Source: Heliopora coerulea
Lineage: Eukaryota; Cnidaria; Anthozoa; Scleralcyonacea; Helioporidae
DNA length: 64,000 nt
Assembly (NCBI GenBank): GCA_030142905.1
Contig: JASJOG010000279.1
Location: 287,501-351,500, forward strand
Direction: 5' to 3'
Shown here piece after piece: positions 55,190 through 64,000 of this stretch (its first letter is position 1; each line of letters begins with the position of its first letter). Made by a program: the position numbers and the translations under genes. Under the pieces are notes generated by a model. It worked only from the letters and a program-made list of their open reading frames with translations. It searched no databases and was not told the origin of the DNA.

Positions 55190-55395
55190 CGAGGAGAGGG
55201 AGGGGTTTTGGGCGTATAAATTGAATACGTTAATTCCAAATGGACTCAATCTTAGGGATTTTACTTAATTATGAATTTTAATTAGTTGCTTAATTTATAT
55301 TTAAGTGGATTACTAACTTCTATATTACGACCTTGAGAAAGGGGCTGGCCACGAAACGTCGGAGATGAAAAAGTAAAAATATTTTTAAATGAGTT
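55190..55395 (+). mobile_element. Inverted Penelope-like terminal copy
   Basis: The plus strand encodes EEREGFWAYKLNTLIPNGLN plus a short end and a stop at 55266-55268. This is the same C terminus as the minus-strand copy, then the same untranslated end with ATTACGACCTTGAGAAAGGG and ACGAAACGTCGGAGATGAAA. The two copies meet head to head at about 55190. Such partial inverted units are known from Penelope-like insertions. Confidence 0.85.
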
Positions 55396-55405
55396 TTTTT
55401 ATGGT

Positions 55406-55453
<48 letters not shown>

Positions 55454-55485
55454 TTAGCATATACCTCGCTGATGGATAGTGTTTT

Positions 55486-55700
55486 TTGCGCAATCTGATT
55501 GGTTCTTCTTTCTCGGAATATCCTGCACTATTCATCTCCGAGCGAAACACGATGGCGCGCAGTTATGTTTACGGAATGGAAGAAGAACTTTTTATTAATA
55601 AACGAAGTCACCGTGCCAGACAACACCAAAAAAGCAACGAAATTTGGCAATTAAGTATTCGAAGATATGTATTTCTTTTATTTTTTTCGCAATAAATGCA
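55486..55700 (+). pseudogene. Fragment of a cnidarian repeat-borne coding unit with its start region
   Basis: The ATG at 55551 in ACACGATGG opens MARSYVYGMEEELFINKR, which resembles the MASRFxxVTEEE start of transposon-derived proteins abundant in cnidarian genomes (recall, not a search). CTGATTGGTT, a CCAAT-type box, lies about 60 bases upstream. The frame closes at 55695. Confidence 0.35.
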
Positions 55701-55976
55701 CTCGGGATAAGTTTCAAAATGTTTTGTTTACAAATAATGCGTGGGTAACAAGCCGACATCCCGTAATATCGTAAAAATATTTTTAAAATGTATGTGAAAA
55801 CAATTTTGCGAGGTATATGCTAAAGCAATTATTCGCCTTAGCGTCGGTAAATAGTGTAGATATTTATCGAGCCGCGAAGTGCCTCGGTAAATGTCCATCA
55901 CTATTCACCTCCACTTCGGAGGAGAGCTACCACATATCTCGAGAGCTTACCATGGATATACCAGAGCTATATACAA

Positions 55977-55978
<2 letters not shown>

Positions 55979-56022
<44 letters not shown>

Positions 56023-56259
56023 GCCTTGGTAGACAACTGATGAGCCCTTTGTGGTTTGTTTTTAACTGATAACTTTACATGATTGTTTGGACAAATGATT
56101 GATGTGAACTTGTATAAAACCACTAAATAAACATTTTCTATTCATTTGCTACTTAGACTATATATATGTGTGTGTGTGTGGGTGTGTGTTTGAGTGTGTG
56201 TGTGTGTGTGTTTGAGTGTGTGTGTGTGTACGTGTATTTGTATGTGTATTTGTATGTGT

Positions 56260-56298
<39 letters not shown>

Positions 56299-56435
56299 AG
56301 CGCAATGATCTGCCAGTTGACCTGTATATATACAACTATTGTATATATATATAGTTGAAATCCATATTGAAATATATGAAATACAAATTGAAATATATTT
56401 GTTTATATACAATTGAACTGTATATACACAATATA

Positions 56436-56475
<40 letters not shown>
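55979..56475. repeat. TA and GT microsatellite cluster
   Basis: TA tracts lie at about 55979-56019, 56262-56296 and 56440-56473, with a GT/TTTGAG-rich tract at 56166-56260. Frames on either strand through this block are artefacts of the repeats. Confidence 0.9.
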
Positions 56476-56478
<3 letters not shown>

Positions 56479-56482
56479 CACA

Positions 56483-57888
56483 CAGGGGGTGTTCAAAAAA
56501 AAGTGGCCATCGTCAAAAATATAGTCACTTTGGTATAACTGTCACTGGAAGAACAGAAATGAAAGAAAACCGTATATTTTTAGAACGCTTTCTTGAAGAT
56601 CTGATTAAAAAGCTTTTGACATACTAATTTTAAGTGCTGGCATGGAACACACGTCAATTCTTAATACTTTTTATGATGATGTCTTCTGCTAAACATAGTG
56701 CATTTTCTCCTATTTCTTCCAAATTGAATGATATGAACTTATCCATAAAATTATCAAAATATTGTGCATCCCACAATATTTAGTTGATCAGACTTAAGTA
56801 CAAAATGTTATTAGCCAAAAAGCCAGTTACATGTGCAATTTTGAACGTTTTCGTTGAGGTTTTATGTGAAAGTGATGTGGCTAGTAAGGGACTTAAAAAA
56901 GTCGGCATCGAGAAATCTGAGATGAAAATTAGAAGAAATCGTGAAATTCTTGGATTGCTTCAAGCTGGAGTTACCACATGTACAGTTTCAAAAAAATTCA
57001 CATTGACCTATTCTGGGAAAAGAAACAAAAAAAGAACTTTGGATTAAGGTAAATTGAGTGGAGATTGCAGTCGTGATCCTGGTTCTGGATGGAAACTACC
57101 AATCGAAGTGACCGTTTAATTATTAAAACTTCCAAATCAGACACCCCAACCGAACATCAGCTAGATGATAAATTAGAAGCGCAGACTGGGGTGAAATTTT
57201 TCGCCAAAACCATAAATCACCTCTTGAAAGACAGAGAATTCAAATGGAGAAAAAAATCTGAGAAACCATTTGGGAGTGAAAAGAATCGTTTACCGCGATT
57301 ACCATCTGCTCGTGAGCACATTAGTGGGAATATTGATGAATGGGGATGGGTTCTTCTACATCCCATTGAGAATTTATGGGCTGAGTTGGACTGAGTAACA
57401 AAAGACCAAAAGTTGGAAAATGAAAACGAACTTTTTGCAGTAATCAAAAATGGATTACAATCAATTGCCAAAGAATACTTGCATCAGCTTATTGAAAACA
57501 TGCCTCGTTTATGCAAAGCTGTGATCAAATTGCCACCTAGGTATTGAATGGTACATACAGTAGGCATGTACATGAGCTACTGTTGTTGCCTGTAGTAATT
57601 TGTAAAAAAAACTTTATTGGCGATTGTGCGAACAAATTCGTTAGAGTCAAAATGAAGGACATCAGAGATGTCCAGGAATTTGTAAATTATAATATAATTA
57701 AAAACTGCGTAACGTTTGTGAATTTCAAAAATCGGTTATTAAAATTAAGATTTGAGATGATATTTGAAATTACTTAGACGCATGCATCCTAAAACGATCA
57801 TTCTTAACCACGTCTGTTCATCTTGTGATGATTATGTTACGTTAACCATAATTATTTAGAATGGCCACTTTTTTTTGCTCACTCCCTA
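56483..57888 (+). mobile_element. Tc1/mariner element with matching ends, decayed
   Basis: The left end is CAGGGGGTGTTCAAAAAAAA then GTGGCCAT. The right end on the opposite strand is TAGGGAGTGAGCAAAAAAAA then GTGGCCAT. It sits in TA-rich DNA, the expected target. The interior holds a transposase relic. The ends are well preserved while the gene is not. Confidence 0.8.
56784..57547 (+). pseudogene. Tc1-like transposase relic
   Basis: The first part (56784-57047) may be the helix-turn-helix region (EILGLLQAGVTTCTVSKKF). The end (about 57340-57547) reads LHPIENLWAELD, a stop where a Lys/Arg is usual, then VTKDQKLENENELFAVIKNG and LIENMPRLCKAVIKLPPRY. That is the Tc1 C terminus with the 'NPIENLW' motif. 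The middle is scrambled by frameshifts and stops and the catalytic Asp region cannot be traced. Confidence 0.75.
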
Positions 57889-57959
57889 TATATAATATAT
57901 AATACAATATATATGTATAATATATATATATATAATATATATATATACATTTTATTATA

Positions 57960-57971
57960 TACTATCATATA

Positions 57972-58013
<42 letters not shown>

Positions 58014-58015
58014 CG
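57960..58015. repeat. ATT microsatellite
   Basis: An uninterrupted run of about 14 ATT units (57973-58013). Confidence 0.9.
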
Positions 58016-58592
58016 AAGGCCGCCATGTTGAGTAAATTGGTGTGCAAGGTGACCCCTATATTTTGGGGCCCCGGCATTTGTTGGGCCAGCGGTGATGTGA
58101 ATCTGCCCCTGTACCAGCTTCATTTGTAGCGGATAGCTTTTTATTATATAGGTACTGTGATATCTTCCTCAACAAGCACAAGGATTAAAAGCCTTCTCTT
58201 ACAGGTGAAGTTCGATGGTGATAGGTAAGACGATTTCTCCTACTAGTGACTACAATCGTCAGACCAGTCAGAGGCCCCATACTGTTGCTTGCCACTAGTG
58301 AGAAAAGCGTATCGACTTTTCCCGTCACAGCTCATGCGAACCTTGACAGTTTGAGCTTTTCGATTGCTCTCAAATGTGATTTTTTATTACGTTGTGTTCA
58401 TACTTATCTTGCTGTTAAACATGTGAACTTTTAAGAATATCGCAAAAAATAAATACATTTTCTAACTTATATTGTCTGTATACGACTTCGTCGATTTGTA
58501 GCGGAGAGGAATTTGAAGGAGCGTTTGCTCGATCACTTGCCATAAAAAAAAAAGTGTTAATCACAGTACGCATATGAAAAACAAATTACCTC

Positions 58593-58724
58593 ATGTTTGG
58601 TTCGCTTCTTCGATTTTTATTCACTTGTTGTGATGAATCACAAACTCACTCGCTCGCACTTCGCTCATTCGTTTGTGATTCACCATAACTCGTGAGTAAA
58701 AATCGTGCATGCTCACCAACCATG
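58593..58724. mobile_element. Palindromic MITE
   Basis: CATGTTTGGTTCGC, GATTTTTATTCAC, TGATGAATCACAAAC is followed after a 25-base loop by GTTTGTGATTCACCA, GTGAGTAAAAATC, GCTCACCAACCATG. The arms are about 55 bases and imperfect. Confidence 0.75.
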
Positions 58725-59249
58725 AAGTAATCTATATTTATCAGCTGCCCCAAAAACCACTCTCAGAAGCTCTAGTCGAACTTATTAATGATTCAAAAGA
58801 TGGAACTAAGAAAAAAAATCGTTATCCAAGCTGTGTTGTTTATACGTGGTTTTAATTAGAATCGGATTTCTGATTATTTCAAACCTGATTTTCTCCTTAA
58901 ATACGGATTCGTTTAAGAAAATGGATGAAGGTCGTAAACAACTCATCGTTAACTTGCTATTTTTATCGCAGTATTCCTTGTTTGGATATCGTGTGGGTTT
59001 GATGACGTTTGAAGTATTGATGGGATGGAATAGAGGACCACTTGAACGAAGTACATAATCAAGTACCAAAGATAAGTTACAATGTTGAATAAAAAAGAAG
59101 AAAACAACAACAATATAAAAAAAAAAAAAGCCCAAAAAACAGGAACGCAGTGTGAAACGAATATTTTCTAGAGAATAACCGAAAAAGTGAAGTCATCAGA
59201 AGAAAGTAGATACTCCTTAGTTTAGCTGAACAGAAATTTTTTCATGATA

Positions 59250-59480
59250 ATATGACACTTCGGAAGTTAACCGAATAATGTTGACTCGAGCAGGATTTGA
59301 ACTCACACCTTTGGGATACTGGTTCGCCGCTCTACCTGTTGAGCTATCAGGTCCACAGGGATTGGAGGCGAGTTTTATCCAATTTAAGTCCACGAGATAT
59401 TCTCACAACTTAACGCTTATCCATGAGAGGAGATGCAGTGTTTCAATTTTATTTCAGACTCATCCTCAGAGATATACATG
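59250..59480 (-). mobile_element. tRNA-like SINE, family C, copy 1
   Basis: The minus strand reads GATAGCTCAACAGGTAGAGC (A box) and GTGAGTTCAAATCC (B box). The flank ACTTAACGCTTATCCATGAG and GTTTCAATTTTATTTCAGAC is shared in part with 60897-60960. Confidence 0.65.
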
Positions 59481-60764
59481 AACAGCGATATACAACTTAA
59501 CCAAATACTAGCGACAACTTAACGCTTTCAGATTATCGTGAAAAATTTCTGTTCATGTGTTTCTGAGGATGATTCATAACGTCGATAACTCGAACCTCGT
59601 TTGTCAAAAGAAAGTCTAACGACGTCAAAACATAATTCAGAACATTTCATTTACTTTGAATCAAACCGAACAACATGCATTCATATTGAGGTGTCTAATT
59701 GTCCTTTGTGTCAAGTTCTTTAGTGTCTTGGTATTAAGTATGCATAAAATGAGTTTTGTTGTTTTGTTGGCAAATTGTCGTTTCGTTTTTACTCTTTCTC
59801 TTAAATAAACCTGACCAAAACGCACTCTGTTTAGATAGTAACGACTAGACAAAATACATTTTACTCACTGATTTCCACTGATTTGATGCCATCTCCCGAT
59901 AACTCGAGCCTTTTTCGATTTCCCCCGAAGGTTGGAGTTATAGGAAATCAACTGCATGTTCGTTATGCAATGATAGCGTTCCGCCAGGGGGTAAAAGCCC
60001 TATCGTGTAATGCTTGGGATCGAAAAACGCTCCACCCCTCCTTATCCGCAGTCCACGCATTTATTCATGTGAACAGGTGCTCAGTTGTCAAGAATGAAAT
60101 ATTCTGCATCAAAACAAAGATAAGACTTGAAATTGAAGTGTTTTTGGGTCAGCAGTAGTTAGATTGATAATAATGGATTGGCGACTGTTTGTTTGACGAG
60201 CGAAATACTGAGAAATTTGGGTATCAAATCTATATTTATCCTGTATGTTTGAAATGACGGCTTGAAATGCTAAACAGTCATTGTCATTTATTGCTATTTA
60301 TGTTTTCTTTTGAATCTGTTGACCAGCTATTCATTTCTCGGGGATAACATATCCGAAAATTCCTAACAAACCGGAAAATTCGGCCAAGATCGCGCGTGTT
60401 GACAAAAAATTCAAGCTAAATTTTGTTTTGTAAAGTTGGACAAATTGTGCTAAATTCGCACAGACTTCTAAGACGCTTACCGAATGACTTCGCTATGGCT
60501 GTGTTTTTAGGTGATAACAAGAGTACCTTCATGTCTTTTTCATTTGGCTGGAAGCGCCCATTTACGCCATTTGGCAAATTTTTTAGCCTTCGTTTAACAG
60601 AATAAACTCAAGTAACATGAAAAGAGAATTTCCATGAATTAACCTACACCGCTAAAGTCAACTAGAAAAGTTGACTGGAGTGGCTGAGCAGTCATTGCTC
60701 TAAAATGTTGCCGAAAAACATCAAACTCAAAGTCGAAGAACCATATTAATAATGGTGAACGACA

Positions 60765-60930
60765 ATGGTGACATGAGCAGAATCCGAACTTGTTTCTTCG
60801 GGTTTCCAAACCGCTTCTTTACCAACTGAGCTATCGAGTCAACTGGAAACGAACAGTGTGCTCGTTTAGTCCATTTTAAGAGCACACGACAGATTCTCGC
60901 GACAACGTAGCACTTATCCGTGAGGATGTG
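60765..60930 (-). mobile_element. tRNA-like SINE, family C, copy 2
   Basis: The minus strand reads CGATAGCTCAGTTGGTAAAG (A box) and AAGTTCGGATTC (B box). GTAGCACTTATCCGTGAGGA and GTTTTGATTCTATCTGAAAA lie on the other side, as in copy 1. Confidence 0.65.
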
Positions 60931-61506
60931 TAATGTTTTGATTCTATCTGAAAACTCAGGTAGTTTGGTTCAGTAAAGTATCAAAGCCACAAAAAAAAAG
61001 AAATTCGTATGACACATCGCTCATTGGGAAAGTTCAATGCTTCAAGAAAGTAGACGTTGGATCTCCTTTATGGGAATGTGATTTTCCTACTTATTATGTA
61101 GACTGTGGTTGAGTTTCCGAGGAGGTGCATCTATGTTTATTAATTTTCCTCTCGATTCTTTGGCCAAACTTTTGCTGATTTCGTGACAGCATAGTGGATA
61201 GCTTTTCGTCTGTTGTACTTTACGTCGTAGTTTCTTCCAATCAAATCCCCGCTAGAAGGTAATTAACATTAGCTGAATTACGGCTTTATCTGTAAGTATA
61301 AACTGGTATTGTAGATCAGTGCCAAGGTCAATGATTCGTGGTTTGTGGTTTCGGTAGGCAAGATTACTTCTTTCTGATCTGGTCCCTTAGGAGGATTTTG
61401 AAATTTTTTCATTCGAGTTGACTAGAGAACGTTTTTTCGCGCCGCCAAAGTTCAAAACGGTGAAACTGCAGAGCAAAACACGACCAGCTTGTAAAGGAGC
61501 TGAAAC

Positions 61507-62048
61507 ATGGAGCGATTAATTGACGTTTTCTTGTTGTACGTGGTGTTACTGAAACACCAATGTAACTCCGCTTTACCGGCCAAATCCAATGTGTTCACGC
61601 TTTTCAAAACCGGTTCGGATCTTCCTGGCCCTTCAATGTCTTTTCAAAAGAGACTCACCCAAGATGTCCTCCAATTCGAATTCAAGACCCATGTTGAGAA
61701 CGCGTTAGTGTTATATCAAGACGATGAAGGTCTGTCAAACTTCATGGAACTATGTCTACAAGGCGGGCGAATTCATTCGTCATTTCGTATGGGTCGCTCC
61801 GAAAAGGAGTCCATGAGCATCAAGAAATACAATGATTTCAAATGGCATTCAGTAAGAATTAAGCGCAACACCTCATCGACCAGTGTCGAATTGGAAAATG
61901 AAGTCCTGACAACACTCACAAGAAATGAAGCTCTCTTACTTTCTCTGACGAGCAAACTACAGATTGGAGGATTTTCCCTTGAGCGTTTAGACGACCCGAA
62001 TGGAATATCTCACTACGATGCATGGTCGCACTACGTTGACGATGAAAA
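61507..62048 (+). CDS. Neurexin-like protein, first coding exon (signal peptide and LamG domain)
   Basis: The exon opens with MERLIDVFLLYVVLLKHQ, a signal-peptide-like hydrophobic stretch of about 22 residues, with a likely cut before LPAKS. The LamG/LNS domain follows: MSFQKRLTQDVLQFEFKTHV, NALVLYQDDEGLSNFMELCL, GGRIHSSF, and the FKWHSVRIKR strand, then KLQIGGF. The order and spacing fit the first LNS domain of alpha-neurexins, presynaptic adhesion receptors that bind neuroligins and other partners. The exon ends GATGAAAA before GTAAGT, in phase 2, so the gene continues to the right. No second exon was recognised before the window ends. A stand-alone LamG protein or another laminin-G receptor remains possible. 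Confidence 0.75.
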
Positions 62049-63200
62049 GTAAGTATTCTTGTCATTGAATTTTCCTCAGAGGCTATTTTTTTCTGCACAA
62101 CTGAAAGATCCGTTTTGCAAAATACTGGGCGTCTTTTTGAAAAAACAATCCGTTCTTAGTATCTCAACACATCGGGCTCGTTTGTTTGAGCGGGATTATT
62201 GGCGCAATTAAAATTGATCACGCTTTTTTTTTTGCTATTCCTTTTTGTTAGTGATTAAGTAACGGCCATTATTTAACAATTCTGTTGCGCTCCAGCAGGA
62301 TATCTTTGTTGTCTTTGGCAAAATGCTAAGTTTTCATCTACTGCAAGTTCTTCAATTTGTTGCAGCTATGACAGATTTCTCGACAACTGTCTTTAGTTAA
62401 TGCCACTCTAAAAATCAACAAACATATGAGAAACAACTAGACCTGCTTCAGACACTATTTTGAATAAACAAATATGCAAAACGAGATTACTGAAGAAGAT
62501 AAGTTCGAACACAATTTCAGTTACTAAACACTTCAAAACCTTGACTTGATGCGGGAGATAAAACTACGAAGAATGGCTTTGGAACTTACCTTAATTGTTT
62601 GAACCACATTAGGTATGGGTCGTTCATTTATAATGCTAAGGATGGGTTATTTTCTTTGCATTGTATTTACTCCCGTCGGCACCCTCAACAACACATTCAA
62701 TAATTAAACATTCATAGTTGGCAACACGTTAGTGGTGAGTCCTATCATTTAATCATAGTTTATGCAAATTGCTTAACACTTCCCCAATATTACAGCCGAT
62801 AAATGCTTCGGGAAAATTAGAGTGGGGACCCCGTTTTGTATTTTTAGAGTAGGTCAGTTGATGCACTGTTATAGAAGTATAGATCTAAAATTGGACAGAA
62901 AAATTGGGCGTCATCCCGGAAAAAATTCTTCTAACGTTAAACCAAGTATGAGGCAAATTTAGCTGTCAAGGTTCTGTTATTCTCGTCTTAGATTCAAACC
63001 AATAAAAAAAATATGCAAAACCCCAACAAAAATCTGGGCAATTCGTAAAAAAAATGTTTGAAACAATTCGAGAAATCAGGTAGTAAATTAGAGGATAAAA
63101 AACGTAGGGTTTAGATGTCGTTCATTTGTTGGGATAACCTTACAGCAATAATTAACTGATGGAACACCGTCATTTGTCAAGCCGTCAAATCCCAGAGAAA
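62049..63200 (+). other. Probable first intron of the neurexin-like gene
   Basis: It begins with the GTAAGT donor at 62049. No exon is recognised. AT-rich, with no clear repeat. Confidence 0.5.
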
Positions 63201-63204
63201 ATAA

Positions 63205-63800
63205 CAAAAACAACTTATCGTCAGATTTTCGAAGCTCAAATTCTAGAAAAGGAAAAAAGTAAAAAAAGAAAAAAAAACGAAGAAGAAGAAGAAAAACAAG
63301 ATGTAGTTGACCATTTGCAGACGTTCGTCAAGCTCAAATTCCAGAAAAAAAGAAGGACAAAAAAAGAATTAGGAGACGATATGGGAACTTTTGTCAATCT
63401 CAAATCCTAGAAAAAAAAGAAATAAAGAATTTAATGCAAGATTTACGAAATTTCGTTAAGCTTAAATCCTACAAAAAAAGAGAAATAAAGAGAATTAGCA
63501 GACGATGTGCGAACGTTCATCAAGCTCAAATCCTAGAAATAGAAGGTAAAACAAAGAATTTAGTAGACGATATGCCAACGTTCATTAACCTTAAATCCTA
63601 GAATACTGAAGAAATAAAGTTTACTAATGATATGGGAACGTTCATCAAGTTCAAATCCTGGGAAAAAAAAGGGAAGAAAAAGAATTCACCAGACGATATC
63701 CAAAAGTTCGTCAACTTCGAATCCTTGAAAAAAACACCCAAGAATCGGCAGACGGTACACGAACGTTTTCCTAGCTCAAACCATGGAAATATTTTTCATC
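63205..63800 (+). repeat. Minisatellite of about 65-75-base units, eight or so copies
   Basis: The phrase GACGATATGNGAACGTTCAT then CAAGCTCAAATCCTAGAAA followed by an A-rich run recurs at roughly 63300, 63380, 63440, 63500, 63565, 63630, 63695 and 63755. Units vary in length because of the A-runs. Open frames across it are repeat-derived. Confidence 0.8.
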
Positions 63801-63849
63801 TTCAGAAAGGAATCGAACTCTAACCCACCCCTAAACCTAAACCCTAAAC

Positions 63850-64000
63850 CAGGGGTGGTCAATTTTTACAAGGGGCCACATGAGAAACCTGAACTGTGTT
63901 GGAGGGCCGAACCAAGCTGACATTTTGAGGGCTAACTGGCCAGCATCACTTGTGTCTGTTCACGCATCACGTCCTGGATGCATAATACACGCGTGCGTCA
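63850..64000 (+). mobile_element. Left end of a hAT element running out of the window
   Basis: CAGGGGTGGTCAATTTTTAC then GGGGCCACATGAGAAACCTG and GGAGGGCCGAACC is a typical left terminus of hAT elements of the Charlie type. The rest lies beyond position 64000. Confidence 0.7.

Larger units (their letters stand above)
58730..61506. other. Stretch without a supportable gene; upstream region of the neurexin-like gene
   Basis: Two tRNA-like SINE copies (59250-59480, 60765-60930) are listed separately. The remaining frames are short and unassigned. The last few hundred bases should hold the promoter and 5' untranslated region of the neurexin-like gene, but no TATA box or other clear signal was identified. 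Confidence 0.4.

Noticed and set aside
56153..56496. Frames encoding Tyr-Ile and Thr-His repeats
   Set aside because: Direct translations of TA and GT microsatellites.
1..64000. CRISPR array, operons or bacterial signals
   Set aside because: No regular repeat-spacer pattern; genes have introns and the DNA is clearly animal.

Overview
The window is animal nuclear DNA: AT-rich, gene-poor, with genes split by GT-AG introns and dense with transposable elements. The protein families (a neurexin-type LamG exon, a single-exon SLC31 copper transporter, an MFSD6-like transporter, a GAPR-1-like CAP protein, an augmin subunit) and the repeat types (Kolobok, hAT, Penelope with hammerhead ribozyme, CR1/L2-like LINEs, two tRNA-like SINE families, TTAA and TA MITEs) suggest a cnidarian, most likely an anthozoan such as a stony coral. 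This is inference; no marker gene fixes the species.

Host genes supported by sequence: the first two exons of a HAUS7-like augmin subunit (minus, 10535 to 10296); a complete single-exon Ctr/SLC31 copper transporter (minus, 13674 to 13093); a complete two-exon MFSD6-like MFS transporter (plus, 21013-22270 joined to 24194-24405); the last exon of a GAPR-1-like CAP protein (minus, 28335 to 27740); and the signal-peptide plus LamG exon of a neurexin-like gene (plus, 61507-62048) that continues past the window. They do not form a pathway; they are islands among repeats.

Mobile DNA, left to right: a 2.3 kb DNA transposon remnant at 5412-7736 with matching termini, AGCA flanks, a broken DDE-like gene and an iterated internal motif; mariner-type MITE ends around the copper-transporter gene; a LINE remnant (15.7-18.6 kb) broken by other insertions; a LINE 3' end with a TTAGA tail; MITEs around and inside the MFSD6-like gene; and a 7.4 kb Kolobok-type transposon (29.3-36.7 kb) with long inverted repeats and two convergent genes: a THAP-Kolobok transposase and a Cys-rich gene resembling the P2X7 C-terminal domain. 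The intron of that second gene holds a nested hAT element whose transposase frame carries a 2A-like motif behind a signal-like N terminus. Further right are several MITEs (one a nested pair inside another), a nearly intact EN-RT LINE (51.0-54.1 kb), a Penelope-type GIY-YIG remnant in a head-to-head inverted arrangement next to a well-formed hammerhead ribozyme and long TA tracts, and a decayed Tc1-like element.

The parts most worth following up are the two-gene Kolobok element with its 2A-bearing hAT passenger, the hammerhead/Penelope cluster, and the iterated GTAACRTGAGTCAC motif inside the 5.4-7.7 kb transposon. Large stretches (for example 42.8-47.1 kb and 57.9-61.5 kb) show no gene that can be supported from sequence alone.
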